A stretch of DNA of 64,000 nucleotides from Carposina sasakii (taxonomy: Eukaryota > Arthropoda > Insecta > Lepidoptera > Carposinidae). The stretch spans positions 6,827,501 to 6,891,500 of the forward strand of contig CP053159.1 of assembly GCA_014607495.2 (NCBI GenBank). Reading direction: 5' to 3'. The first letter of the stretch is position 1; the number at the start of each line of letters is the position of its first letter. Below the pieces are notes generated by a model that was not told the DNA's origin, did no database searches, and was given only the letters and a program-made list of their open reading frames with translations. The position numbers and the translations under genes were made by a program. Positions 12,101-27,100 of the stretch are shown piece after piece.

Positions 12101-15100
12101 ACTCGCTACCCTGGTTCTCCCTCCCAATCAACCGGATTCTTGATTACATCGTGGAAGTATAAAATAATACTGTAATATCGTAGTTTTTTAAGGGCGTTAA
12201 GTTTGTAGGTTTATCATAGCAATAGAGATCTTAAGAAAAAAGCCTGTTGGTTGTCCCCATTGACCTTTATTCAAGCTTTACTATATAGGTACTACCAGAC
12301 AACTGAAATTATGTATATGTCAGGGAAAATTTACAAACAAGTTTTATTATTTTGTCTTAATCTACGCGTTACACATTGTTGCACTTCCAACAAGCCATCA
12401 ACAACAAAATCTTCCACGACTCTGAAGTTTAACAAGCAATTTTCCAATTCCCTCTGCTGAGTTCGGTTGAGTTTGAGGACAAGTTTTTATTGATTCCCGT
12501 TATAGCCAAGTGCGTTGGCGAAGTTCATTGCGAGTGTTGTGGGCAATGGTCGATTGTTCTTACTAATCTTAGTATTGTTCAACACTTCTGCCTATTTGTA
12601 CCTCGACAACGGAGGCTTGAACCTCGATGTCAAGGTTTTCTCTGAGCATTGTTAATTTACTGCTAATTAGGATGCTGGTTAAAAAGCGTTGAGTGAAAAA
12701 ATAAGTAGTAACTGGGATGTGCTACTTTAGAAATAATTAATTAAAAGCACGGTGTTTTTCAATTGTTTTTGAGGAAAGATTGTCTTTAAGTTTTTGGGTT
12801 GGCAATTGAAGCAAACTCATGCGATCTTTGACCCTGATTATTTTGATCGAAGTCCATCCAGATGCCATTAATTTGGTATTCATTCATTCATAGTTTCATT
12901 GTAACTGGGAATTAATTCTGCAACATCATAATGTACGTCGTATTGCGTAAATAATGGTTGGTTGTGTTGTATTACATTACATTAGTGTTCCGGTACACTG
13001 GTCTCCATAAATGTGTACGAGTACCACAACGAGCACTCGCTCTATTAACAGGTAGGTACACTCGGATTCATTCAATATCATTGACTATCTAGGGCTATGG
13101 AAATTATGGTGATGAAAGAATAAAGGCCTCCTCATAATCCGAGTAACCTCAATCTCACCTTAAGGTCACCGATGAGGTCGTCAAAGTTGAGGTGATATTA
13201 GAAATGCAGTCATCTACCTACCTATTCATCGCTGCATAGTGAAATAATAAATGAGTACTACTCACTGAAATATATCATCAATATAAAACAATCTAAATCG
13301 ATTAGCTACAATTTATTTATCACTGCTTGTCTCCTTCTTCAAAAACAGTAAGCTCATTTTTTAATACAATAATGTGATTGTTTTACGACATTTAGAAGCT
13401 CAAAAGCAATTACAGAATATCTATTAACTACCTATTGGAATAATAAGAAGAAGTAGATCACTAATTCATCAGGTGCATCAGGAGAGTATTGACTGCAATG
13501 ATCTAGCACCTTGTCTGTCAGTCATATTTTACATCTGAAGTTGTAGGCCGTAGGCTGTAGGTTCTCATTCGCGATCCTGCAGTTTCGGCTACCCAATGTT
13601 TGGGAACACAGCCGTATTTCTACATACCTACATAAACTCGCGCCTATGTCCTATGGGGGTAGGGAGAGACTACAGATCTCTCTGTACTAAATACGTTCTT
13701 AACATACCTCTTCGCTTTATCCACATGAGTTTCGGGTGTTCAAAAATTAACAAATCCCTTTCTTGTTTCCAGAAATCATCGGTCCGTTCGTCGTTGAGGC
13801 GTGCTCGCGCGGGCGGCGCGCTCTCGCCGCCTCGCGCTGGCATGGAGCGCCTGCGCAAGTCTTTCCGCGAGTCTTTCCGCAGGAGGAAAGGCTCTCCTCC
13901 GGAATCGGCGCGGCCGCACCAATGGCACGCCGACGAGTCCGCCGTCCGGGGCGGCACCTGCACCTTCCCGGTCAAGTACCTGGGTTGCGTGGAGGTGTTC
14001 GAGTCGAGAGGCATGCAAGTTTGCGAGGAAGCGATTAAAGTGCTTAGGGTGAGTTCTATTTTTTTTTCTTCGCAAGTCAGAGGTGTCTCTAGGTACAGCC
14101 AAAATATTTGTCTGTTTGGACGTTATGCGACGCATTTTCCGTCACATATGTACCGGCCCTAAGTTCATTTGACATCAGATGGTGAACCATTGAGCATTCG
14201 TTGGCTTTCTGTAAAGTTATGGTAGACTTTATTTGGTACTAACAAATACCTACCGAATTGGTAGGACTTCATTGAAGACGACTACTTGAACACTACAGAC
14301 AGCGTGTGGTCACCTCTATATTATTAAGGTGACATAGACCTTGGCCATATAAATCAGAATTGACCTTATTGTTGGAAATTTCGTTTTATATTTTTGTATA
14401 AAAGAACAAGTGGTTTGTTATGTCTACAGAACATAGGATTCTTTGTTTTATAAAATTAGTTGAGATTTAAAGAAAATTTAAATTATGCTGAACCTAACCT
14501 AACCTAAACAGTTTTTGTTACGAATACTGTTTTAAGCTCGGTACGGCGACCATTCATTCATGCAGTGAGTATTTAAGAATTATGCATAAAATTCCTGTTT
14601 ATTATTTTACTATCTTTGTCCTGTGTGGTTGCTTGCTTGTAGGTAGGTACCTGATACTAAACCTATTTATAATTAAGGAAGGATAAGGCAGGAGTTAACT
14701 GGGCAAGCTTATCATTATTATTATTTTGTTTTTCAATTGTTATTTTTTTACGCATTAGTATTATTTATTTATATTTCCTATAGTACCTACCTAAATACGA
14801 GTAATGTTTTATTTTATGCCTTAAAATACATAATAATATATAGGTAGTTCTTGTTCACACACCAAAGAAAACTTTACTCTTAATCTAAAATTCAGTTTAT
14901 AGTAGACTTATAAATTAAATACAAGTAACAAACAGAGCGTAACATTTATACACTATTTTACCTTGATATGTCTTAGGTTTTCCTTCTCCAGAGTTTTTGT
15001 AATACGAATTTTGTAGTATAAATTTTACTTTTGGGATGACTTCGACTACATGTAACATGTACCTACAGTCAATAAATTTCCCTTTAAAGGTGCTTTTTTG

Positions 15101-18100
15101 TAACTTCTGTTAGCTCAAATAAGCTTTATGAACGATCTTCTAATATAAATTTCGTCTGAAAGAACTGTCTAAATTCGTTGCTCATTTATGTATAACTAGT
15201 GGACGCCCGCGACTCCGTCCGCGTGGACTACAGAAAAAACAAAATGTCGAAATTATCCGGGATAAAAAGTAGCCTATATGTTAAGTGGGACCTGTCACAA
15301 TATATTCCTGAAAACTGCATCGAAATCGGTTCAGCTGTTTCTGAGATTAGCGTGCACAAACGCACAGACCGAACCGACAGACAAACCGACAAACAGACAA
15401 AAATTCAAAAAATCATCGTTTTGGGTTCTATTGCGTTGATAAAGTTCTCCTATAATATTTTTTGTCATAAATCTTCCATGTACAGACAGCGATCCGTTAC
15501 ATTTTTATTATATGTATAGATATAGATTGAGCGAGTCTTGATGTTATTTTTATCTGGAATATATATGTCGTGGCCATATCGTAGAATTGATCATTTCATG
15601 AAATGGTCGAGCATTTCATGAAATGGTCGAGCATTTCATGAAATGGTCGCATTTCATGAAAAGTTCAACTGTCTATTGGCCACATCATGATATGGTTTGG
15701 GCAGATCGATGATTAAAAATCGTTTCTCGATATGGGCAACTAAACGCCCGATCATTTCATGAAGTGGTCAAGATTATTGATCATATCGTAAAATAGTTAC
15801 ATGAATCACCGGTAGAGGCGCTGCGCGCGTTTTATTTATGTGTGAAGATGGCGGATTTTTCTTTTTAGGTTATTAAACAAATTAAAGAGAGTAGGGTGAC
15901 TATGCAGAAGAAGTTCACGGATAGTGTGTTATATTGTATAATGTATATTAGACTTAATGGTGGTTTATAATAATATTGTTAAACAAAAACCTTAGATTAC
16001 GATAGGTTAGGTTAGGTTAGACTATGACAAATGACGCACGAGCCGAGCGAGCGGAGCGAGCGTGCCCAGGCAGCGTCCGGCGATGTGCCAGATGCGAATC
16101 GCTTTTGTAAAGTCTTTTATGTTTTTAAATATTATATTGTGAAAATATCACATAAATAATAGCAAAAAAATCATACCATCATACCTTATGGTATACTTAT
16201 ATATGGTGTAAGCTCTTACCACATTCGGATTTTATGGACACCCTGTTAATACGATTTGGCCAAACGTGGATGACAAAATCGTGAAATGTAGACGATTTAA
16301 CGATCTGGTCAAATTGAATTGGCCACTTCATGAAATGCGACCACTTCATGAAATGCTCGACCATTTCATGAAATGATCAATTTAACAATATGGCCACGAC
16401 ATATACATACACTAGCTAGATACTTGCCCCAAGCACGTAGAAGGTATCTTTTATCTATAGTACATGAAGGGTAGGTGCTTTTTGCCTTTGTCATTTCTAT
16501 TACACTTGTACAATTCTGTAAATACGTAAATAACATTACATTATCGTCCTTCACGTGCTAAATTACGTTGCAAGGTTTATCTAAGTTCTTTATGTAAGTT
16601 ACACAGTAACTTGAATTGAAATTATTGTATGTGTTCACTCTTGCATCAGAATAATATAACTACAGTTTTAAAACAATACAAAAACAGTTAAGGCGAGACG
16701 TGGACGTCAGAGAATCACACTCACTTGCAACTCATTGCACGTTTTGTAATTGACATTATTAAGTACTGAATGTTGTGGGTATTTGTATGATGTAACTTAG
16801 AGTATGACATAGATGCACTTTAGTTACCATCGCAGAAAAGATGATTCTGTATTATTACATGTACTACTAGTAGTTGTTGTTAAGCGCTACACAGAATAGA
16901 TATAGTATATGTAGATAAGTACATATTTCATTTTGCGGACCGCATGCAGGTAAATTGCGTAATCGCGTTACAATTCTATACAGATGGTTCACCTTCTTAT
17001 ACCTAGCAAATAGCTAGCTCATCGCCTCATCGCCCGAGAGAATGCTAGAGTACCTTAGTCGACTTTTATGACATGCACAGAAGTAGAGGCAGCTGATGTA
17101 TTCTAGTGAAGCCTAGTGAAGGGCGGATTCAGATTTGGAGTCAGAGGGCGGTCATAATTCGATAACTTTGCGAACTTCGCTATCGCTCGTAAACTTGTAA
17201 CATTGCCTAAGTTACGAGTAGTCTTAGGCCCCAGGGGGTGGTCATGATCCCCATGATCACTCCTCTGGATCCGCCCTTGACCCTAGTATCGAAATACATT
17301 TATCAAAACCTTTCTTGTCGTAGCGCTATGTCTGCACGTTCTTGAATAAGTTGTAAGCTATTTATAAATCTGAACCGGTCTATTTATTAGAGAGGTTGAT
17401 TGTTGCCCGTTCTACAATGGACCTTTATGCTGCTTGTCTAAATCTGCGTCCTGCTAAATCAATGTGCCATTGATAGTAATCAATAATGATTTATGTCTAG
17501 GTCATTAAAATAATGGATAGGTATGGTACCTACTGACGTATGTCGTAACGTAACTGGCGTCCGCTCGTGACTCGGTATGCGTCAGAAAGGCTAGATTGTA
17601 TTTTTACCTAAAACATTGACTTTCATGAAATATATAATTTTTTTAAAACGAAAAACCGACTTCCTCCCAAAACTCGAGCTTACTAAAGTAAAATTTTACT
17701 AAAGGGAAAATATATATTGCGTTAAGCCGTGTACAACGTTTAGAAGGCATAATATTGTCTGATTTATATGCCAGCAAATTATTATAAATTCCTTAGAAAT
17801 TCCATCATCAGATGTTATATTTTATATGTAGGTGATCAAAACGCTCAGTAAAAGTATAAAAACAGACTACATGTGCCTACAATATTCGAGGATTGCCCTC
17901 GATTTCTCCAAGATCCCATCATCAGATCCTGATGTGGTGAATATGGGACCAACCTGGAACTATACCATGAGCAACTATAAAAAAAAATTGAAATCGGTTC
18001 ATAAATGACGGAGTTCTGAGGTAACACACATAACAGACGAATTAATAACCTCTCTTTTTGAAGTCGGTTAAAAATAACCCGTATTCTACATGTAATCTTT

Positions 18101-21100
18101 CCTTTCAAATTTTTGTCGGACCCTTAACATATTTTTAAATTTTTTGTTGTAACAGTAATGGCCGTCGGTGCCATTTTTATAAACGTCAAAAGCAAGGAAA
18201 ATGTCAAATACCTGCACTCTATACCAGGGATTTGGTATCTCCTGCTCTATACACTCTTTTGTCTATGTTTTGTAATAACACCGATAGTATTTACATTTGA
18301 GGCTGACTGACAGTTATGGTAGTTTATTTCGGGTGAACAGTACTTTAGCCCAAAGCTATCTCATTCGTAGCCCTTCTCAGCGAACACTGCAATACCTATT
18401 GCTCATTACACCCGATCTTTCTTCCAGACCTCACGGCGAAGACCCGTTCGAGCGGTCCTTCATGTCAGCGGCGATGGTCTCCGTGTAGTGGAAGAGGAAA
18501 CCAAAGGCTTACTAGTCGACCAGACTATTGAGAAGGTGTCCTTTTGCGCTCCAGACAGGAACCACGAACGAGGCTTCAGGTATGTAGCTTTAATTCAGCG
18601 TAAATACATATAAAGTTCTTCCATGCTTAGAAGTTTCTGTTAACACAGTCGCTGCTGGCAGATTTTCTAACGCTGCTGACATCAGGTCAACGCCTAGTGT
18701 GAGGACGCAAATAAGCGCCAGCGGCACCTCTAAAAATCCTAAAAGGCGCAAATACGTAGTAGCTGGCACTGAATATGTGTTGTAGTTTCTTAAAGTAGGT
18801 GTGGTTTTGCGTACGTAGGTACGGGCGCTATAATTGTAACAGCACCTCTAACCTAAGAAACCAGAGATAGGATCTCCTTTGTACTTACGTTATGAATATA
18901 ATCATTTTCTGTTAAAATATCACGGTGTTATTACAAACAGTTGTTTAAAAATGATTCTTCTCTGCTGCTCTGGAAGTAAAAAAAAACGTATAATAGCAAT
19001 AATACAGCTGCTTCTCTTCTCGGACATACTGTACAAGTCAGTAGAGGGACAAGAGGGTTTTAGTGTTTTGTAGGCTATGGGCTGACCACCTGTCACTACT
19101 AATCGAACTTGTACATCTCAACTATACCCTCAAAATTGGTCAGAAGTGGCACCATGTGGTTCTATCGGCCCTTGGTGCTCTGCCTACCCCGTAAGGGATA
19201 AAGGCGTGATGTATGTAAAAATTATACCTATTTGACAACAAAATGTATGGAATATCTGTCAAACTTAGATAATGTTTACCTTAAACATTGTTTTAATTCC
19301 TTTGTAATAAATAACACGCCCCCTTATTACCTAACTAGCAAAAGCAAAGCGATAGCGAAAATTGTACAAAAATCGCTGATTGCTTGTCATATTCGTATTA
19401 CGTAAAATGAATTTCAAAGGAACTTTGACATTTCAAGGCGAATATTGTACAATTTTCGCTGTCGGTTTGCTTCGGCTTTGCTATTGCTTTTACGTAATCA
19501 GGGGGACTGTTGGCGTGCAATAAAGAATAATTGCTCAGTGGTTCTAGGCGTCTCGTCATTACATCTTATGGCGGTTGTAGGCGTCAGAATAATAACTAAC
19601 ATCTGTACCTAGAGCTCTGGTCGGAGCCATATATCTATCTATACATACATACTGTGATCAAATGTGTCTGGCAGTAAATTTACATTACCTAACAGTAGTT
19701 TATTCGTTGATTAGGTACTATGACACGATCAGCAATATTAATATTTATTTAATATCCTTGTAAGTACGTTATTTAATTTGCTGTAGAAATGCTATTTTTA
19801 TTATATACGTATTTATGTATTTATTGACGCACTAGGAATGGACTTATTATGAATAATTTTATTTTATTCCCACTTGTAAAGACACCTTATTCAAAGGATA
19901 ATATGTAACCGAAGAATTCTATTAGGTACCTACACCTACTCATACTTTTAGGACCTGTATGTATAACGTTACTATTACATACCTATACATAGTTAAATAC
20001 ATAGCACACAGGGGTCTGTTCCCAAAATGGAGTAGCCAAAACTTAAGCATCATAAAGAAGAGATAATGTTAGATTAGATAATGTTATTGTTAGATTCCGA
20101 AAAATATCAAGAGAACATAGTATACATACAGCTGATGTATGATCTATTTATACATAACTGTCAAGTTTCATCAAAATCCACTGCAGTTTTTGCGTAGGTA
20201 AAAGAGCAACATACATCCATTCGCAAAAAACTTTCTGTTTTATTATATTCCATACTTGTACAGATTTCTAATCGTAAACCTTGAAAAAGGGACAGATGCT
20301 CAGAGCAATTTGTCCCTATACCGAACAGCCTGTTATTATGCATTATAATAACACATAAGAATTCCATATAGAGTATAACAATGCCGCTTTTGTGTGCTAA
20401 ATTCTATAGTATTTTTGGTGTGCGTAAACCTGTGCGTAAGCATGCGTATGACGTGTTATGTTATGTATGATGATGACATAACTTGGGTAGATTTTATTGC
20501 TTTATTCGCCTCTTCGGTTATTCGCATATTTATGTCAGAATACATAATCTATGATTAAATAACTCAAAGATGCTAGATCCAATCTAGAGAAATATACTTA
20601 TATGGAATTTAGTTACTTGTCCAAACTACTAGGTATTACACAAATACTAATCTATTACTAACTTGACTGTACTACTAGAAAGAGTCAATTTACAACCACC
20701 GCGCCCTTATGTTTATCTTAGCACAAATCAATCACTTTCGAATAATTACTCTTAACCGCTTGTATTTACTTCGAAATCGATCGCGTTCACGTTTTTCGCC
20801 CAAGTAATCACGCGGCGTTATGTAATAAATGAAATAATAATTGTGCGACGTGATCGGTTAAAAAGTAAGACGTTAACGCGAACGAGATCGAAATGAAACC
20901 CGCGCTATGTTTGAAGTATATCGTATTAAAATCAGCTTAACCTTAATCCGCCTATTTTTAGTCCAATATTGACTATCTTAGTACCTATAATTCTTCGCTT
21001 AGGTTAATAGAGTCACTTACCAGCAGTCCATTAGCGATAAAGAGGCAATAAAAGGCTCTCTGTAATAAATCTGAACGCTCATTTTATCGTGTCTATACAA

Positions 21101-24100
21101 GTAGAGTATAAGTGCTCTCTGTATGTTACTCGTATATATACGAGTAGGTACTAATTTATTTTCTGGGTGGCCAGAGACATAAGTGGTTTCAGTTCGGTTA
21201 CTGTTCTATTCACCCAGATAACCATAAAAACTTAAGGCAGTGTGGTTTCCATTGGTGAAGTGAGATGTCTCACTACATTGCTTATAGTTTCGTCTCGCTC
21301 CCATAATAAAAACTACCCAGCTTTATGAGCTTATACAAGGTATATCCGTACTATCCATTTTATTATATTCAGTCAATAGGCAGATCGTACTGTCAGTTTT
21401 TTTGTTTCGTGAAACGTAAACGATTGTTTCATTGTTTTACATGATCTGTTCCCGCTGCGTGCCCTTTGCATTAAAAAGGTTAGTCACACGTTCGTTGCTC
21501 GTGGCGGATTGACGTCACACGCAATCTTGAATATCAACAGTATATCTGCAGGCAATAAAATGTAAATACCTCTTAAACACGTAGTACAACGCCCGATTAC
21601 AATGCAGCAAATTAAGATCCCATTATAAACTTCCGAAAATTGTGCTATGAAGAAGAAATTTTATGTACAGAAACTATATGACTAGATAAAATTTTGTGCA
21701 TATCCTCCGCGCGTTATACTTATCTTTAGGAGGCCGTATAGTAGTTCCTTTGATGGGGAATTTGGACAAGGAATTTCGAATATCCCTGACATTCTTAGCC
21801 AAGCTATACCATGCCTATATGCACCAGTACCTAAGTTATTCTTATGACATATCGGCCCCCTGATTACGTAAAAGCAATAGCAAAGCCGAAGCAGAGCGAT
21901 AGCGAAAATTGTACGTACAATATTCGCCTTGAAATTTCAAAATTCCTTTGAAATTCATTTTACGTAATACGAATTTGACAAGCAATCAGCGATTTTTGTA
22001 CAATTTTCGCTATCGCTTTGCTTTTGCTAGTTAGGTAATAAGGGGGCCGATATCCCCTTATTACGATAATGCACATCGATGCTGCATGATGTTACTGAAT
22101 TTAAGCTCCCAGAATCTCAAAGAACCGATCCCAAAACAAATGAAAAGGGTGTATGTGTTGTGACGTATAGGTCCACTAAGGAATTCCCGAAATAACGGGA
22201 ATTTCAAAATAATTTTAAGCGGACGAAGTCGTGGGCGGCTCCTAGTATTTCAACACAATGCAATATATTTTCTCAAGTTTATTCGGTTATCGTAACATAC
22301 ATGTACTGAAATGTCCAAGCTAATTGGCTTAGCAAGTAAAGAATAACTCATTAAGACTAGATAGATGTGCGAAAAATACACAATTATGTATGCCTTTTGG
22401 ACATAATAATTATGTTCCACAATGCTTAGCTTAAAATTATGAATATTATTAATGAAAATGTTAACGGCTAGTTTCATCACTTGCTATTAAGTTTTGTATA
22501 ACCTATCTGGCACTTTTTGACAGGTAATTGTATGGGTTATCTGTGAAAACATTGTTATTATTTAAAGCTAATGGTGGAACTGGCTCAATGTCTGTGGCCG
22601 GATAATACCCGATAGGTAGAATAATAAGAATTCTGGGAATATTAGGTTAGGTAGATACACTACATTAAGTACGGTATACCTACTAACATAGTGCTCAAAA
22701 TATAAAAATAAATAACAATTATGTTCTCATTTCTGCAAAATTGTCGTCAAATTCAGAAAATACAATTCAATATCTAAATACTTAACAGTTTTTCCTGTAG
22801 TAATTGCAGTGGGGATTTACATACTGTATGTACCCACTTCATGCATAAAAGTATTTATTATGACTGCTTAAGTCTGGCTTAGTTTATTTAAATTGGTAGC
22901 CAAGTACATTATGTTTTTGTAAAAATGTGTAGGTAAGTAACAACGCAATTGTTTACTAAGCCTATTTTTAATAACATACGCCGGTTTTTTGCGTCGTTTA
23001 AAAATCAATACAATATCTTACGTTGAAACAATTGAAGAATTGAATTGGGTGCAACAAGGGCGTATGCTGTAAAATTGAGATCAAGTTTTTGATCATGAAA
23101 GTTTTAATCTTATAATTTGAACTACATTTACTTTTTTATTTATTAGTCCCATGATTTAGCAACAATATTAAGGTATTATAACTATTTTAAAGTAATCAGA
23201 AACATCGTAAAATCAAGTTTTTTTTACTTGTGTTATCCGCCCTTGTTGCACCCAACTGGTCAAACAGATAGGACGTTAATTTTACTATTGATTTTTAAGG
23301 AAAATAAATAATAATTCAAATACTTAATTAAAGTGATTAAAAACATGAAAGTAAAAAAAAATACTAAGAAAGTTGAATATTTCAACGGTGATTGTAATAA
23401 ATACACATTATTTCTTAGATTAATGATTGGTCTTCGCTACCATTATTGTAAGAATTATTTATAATAATCACCGTTCAAATATTCAACTTTCTTAATCATT
23501 TTTTCATCCGTGAATTTTTTGATGAATCTGATTACAAACATATATGTTTTAACGCTTTGTCGCCTATTCCAAAAGTCGCAAAAAAATCTTCTCTGTGCAT
23601 TTTGATCGAGGTTAATACAACATTTTTTGGAACAACACGTGGTAATATGTTTAAAAACCTTTTTAGGTACCTGCTTTCCTCGAGCTGATGTATATTCTTC
23701 ACCCAAACTTCTCTTTAACTTTCGCACATTTTTTTCCACAAGTTTTCATTCTTTACCTTCTTTTTTCCATTTTTTGGCTCGTGTTCACTCTGGTCAATAT
23801 CTGATCTAAAGTCACTTGAATCACTCGTATCAGTCATTTTTTACATTAATAAGTTTTTAGGAACTGCAGAAGGTTCGAATTTACACACACTTTTGTAATC
23901 TATGCAATAAGGGCGTAACGCCACCTTCGAAATTAATCATTCTCACGCCATCAGGAAGCAGCTGATCAAAACGAGTTTTTGGGATACGAAACTAGATGGT
24001 TCTCTGCATGTTTTGATGTAATAACATCAAAACGGGCTTTGGGTACCGAACACCCCTGTTGCCCCCAATGCTTCAATTGCATTTTACGAGTACGAACATT

Positions 24101-27100
24101 ACATTTAGAAAACACTTCGCTATTAGCCACGCATCCTCCGTTTTCATGAAGCCATTAGTTCTACTTTAGGCCTCTCCCTTTTAGCACAGTGGGTTATTTA
24201 CGTAAAGGCGTTCGTTCGTGGGTCTTGTTTTATTGACGCTTTGTAGTAAAGCGATGCGTTGTGTAATTATTGGAAATAAAAAGCATGGTTTTATTGTTCG
24301 TAAATGCCATCTGCTAAATGTCTGGTTTCGATCTTTTAACGATTGCAAATCGTTAGAAGTTAAAAGATTTAGAACAGTTTACATTTCTGTTAAAATTAGC
24401 TAGTACATAAAAACGTAACCTCTCCATACCTTTAATAAAATAATTCAGCGCTGAAATAAATCTGAAAGGCCATTAGGTATTATAGCCTATTACGTATAAT
24501 TTGCGATCAGCAAGATTCATGCGGTTATCGCCACTATCACAAACATGTCTATGTTATTGACCACAGAATAATTATTGGATTTGCCTACACTACCTACAGA
24601 TAGATAGGTGTAGAAAGCGCACTAATAAATGTTAGAGTACGATTCAGCTCATATACAGCTAAAGTGCCGAAGATACCGTATCCCGTCGTGTTAAATCAAG
24701 CGAGCGGACGCTTGTCGTTCGACTGACAGAATTCTATAAATTAGTAGACGTTTGTTTAGCTGACGACAAATCACTAAGAACTATACCGAATCATGTCGCT
24801 TCCTCCTTGACAAAGTCACCAAGTTGAAGTAAGCCAGCATGACCCAATTACGACACAAATGATGTATGTTGACGCAAGTAAATAACATATATACCGTTTT
24901 CTCTTACAGCTACATCTGCCGCGACGGCACGACCCGACGCTGGATGTGCCACGGGTTTCTTGCATCGCGCGACAGCGGCGAGCGACTGTCGCACGCGGTT
25001 GGATGCGCCTTTGCCGCGTGTTTAGAACGCAAGCAGCGTCGTGACAAAGAGTGCGCGGTCTCTATGAGCATCGATGCGGCTTGCCATGCGTTCACCAGGC
25101 AGGGATCTTTTAGGAAAACTGGTAAGTTGATTATTTCATTCAGACAACTGAATAATATGGCGATTCTGGCCGTCACACTTAAATGTAAACTTACAATTAG
25201 ACAGGTCTGCCCTTCTCAACTCCTAACATAAATGCCTGCGAAGGACAGGGACGGGTAGGACTAATTTAAACTTTAGGTTTACGTGTGACAGTCAGAATCG
25301 ACCATAATGACCTATAAGCATTGTATTAGGGTCGGTTCATATCCGACGGAAGATGCGTCGAGCGTATCTCCAGGTACAGGCAAACGTACGCTCGACGCAC
25401 TGACATATCATCGGTTGAATGTGAACGGTCGACTATTTTTTTTGTTCCGGCGTTACGCGACCGATAATACGCGACGCATATTCCGTCAGATATGTACCGA
25501 CCCGACGTACTCGGAATACGAGACCTTGGGTCTTAAATTGACGTTCTATACTTTTTCAACACACTTGAAAACTTTACTTTGGTGTAGACCACCATTAGAC
25601 TTCAACTATTTACCTAGCTATATATTCGATAATTTTATTTTTAAGTGTGGATTACTTTATTACTGATGGGTATGTATATTTTCCTGTAGCCAAGGCCACG
25701 CATAGTTATACCTAATGTTAAATGTTAAACATATTACGATAAACAGAGTGTTTGCTAAAAATTTAAATTGTATATTATTATTATTTTATGCCGCGCCTGT
25801 CATTAGCTACATGCTAATGTTGTTTATTAGTGACTTGGTTAGCATATTCGCTAGAATTGTTTGTGTAACCATCTCGTAAGGCCAATATTAGTTTTGCGAA
25901 TATGTTCTTACTGTTTGTTTACTTTACCGAAAAAAATACAATGTGATGTGTTATGTATGTACAGTAACGATATTACAATGACATACTATGATATAGCAAA
26001 GCTTCCAATCTTGACGGATAAGTATTTGCTTGCACTCAGTATTTTTTAGTGATGAATCCATATAGGTAAATATACATTATGATGTTTTTGTAACGGTTTC
26101 AAAATGAACAGTCGGTACCATCCAATCTGGTCATCTTGATTCATCATCATTATCATCATCATCATCAGCCTATTGCAGTCTACTGCTGGACGTAGGCCTC
26201 CCCCAGGGCACGCCTCAAGACTGCTATGGGGGGTATTTGCCCATAGTCACCACGCTGAGCAATCTTGATTACATATTGCAAAACCAAAGCAGAAGCAATG
26301 CAGAGAATTGTACAATTTTCGCTTTGGAAATGTTAATCATCATCATCATCATCATCATCAGCCTATTGCAGTCCACTGCTGGACGTAGGCCTCCCCCGGG
26401 CACGCCACAAGACTGCCATGGGGGGTATTTGCCCATAGTCACCACGCTGGGTAGGCGGGTTGGTGACCGCAGTTTGTATTTTGGACTATGTTGTCAACAC
26501 GGGAGGCGCTGCTGCCCACCTCCCGAAAATGGAAATGTTAATACGTGAGGCGAATTTTATAAGCGGATCAGCGAATATTGTACATTTATTATGCTAAATA
26601 CATACTATGGTGGACGGGTGGATGATATGCCTTAATACCTATCCCTAAATGAACTAGCAGCTGGCTACTTCCGCGAATACAAATTTCGCCTGTCACAAAA
26701 ATGACAGCGATTAATATTTACTCGACTTCGCACCCGAATAATAATTATGTTCTGAGTGTACCTGTGTTTTTGAGTGTACCTATGTATGTATGTAAATTTC
26801 TTTGGCACGCTCTAGTCTAGAGCCTAAACGGCTTGTCGTATTTGAACTTGAGAGGTATCATATATTTGTCTTAATCGTGAGATTGATTTTGAGTAAAATT
26901 TTTAACGCAGTCGGATTTTCTTCTTTAAAAAATTTTCTTTTTTTTTCAGTAATCCGTCGCGCATCGGAAGCTGACGCGACGGTGTCCCCGCCAATCCCGG
27001 CGCTGCCTCCCTCGACGCCGGCGCCGACCCCCGCCCCCCCGGCAGCCCCCGGCGCCCCCGTCGCGCCCCCCGCGCCCCCCACGCGCGCCGCACACAACCC

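Larger units (their letters stand above)
9117..13772 (+). other. numb intron 1
   Basis: The intron is AT-rich. It holds a retroposed fragment near 10420-10612 and a repeat with a tandem duplication at about 10795-11890. No other gene was seen. Confidence 0.7.
14049..18427 (+). other. numb intron 2
   Basis: It contains a MITE-end fragment near 14090-14161, an (AACCT)3 run at 14491, a retroposed repeat at 15194-15532, the 840-bp inverted-repeat element at 15564-16403 and a repeat at 17651-18074. Confidence 0.7.
18580..24909 (+). other. numb intron 3
   Basis: The largest numb intron. It holds a short dispersed repeat (about 18646-18705), a non-LTR tail (19085-19215), two copies of the CCCCCTTATTACC MITE (19319-19505; 21856-22046) and a decayed transposon (about 22975-24080). 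Confidence 0.7.
25122..26949 (+). other. numb intron 4
   Basis: It contains MITEs at 25159-25302 and 25337-25505 and two SINE-like insertions at 26142-26261 and 26338-26529. No gene was seen. Confidence 0.65.

Noticed and set aside
13670..14135. Several overlapping open frames on both strands
   Set aside because: Shadows of GC-rich numb exon 2; only the frame with the PTB sequence is supported.
14491..14509. Telomere sequence
   Set aside because: Only three AACCT units; a short interstitial run, not a telomere.
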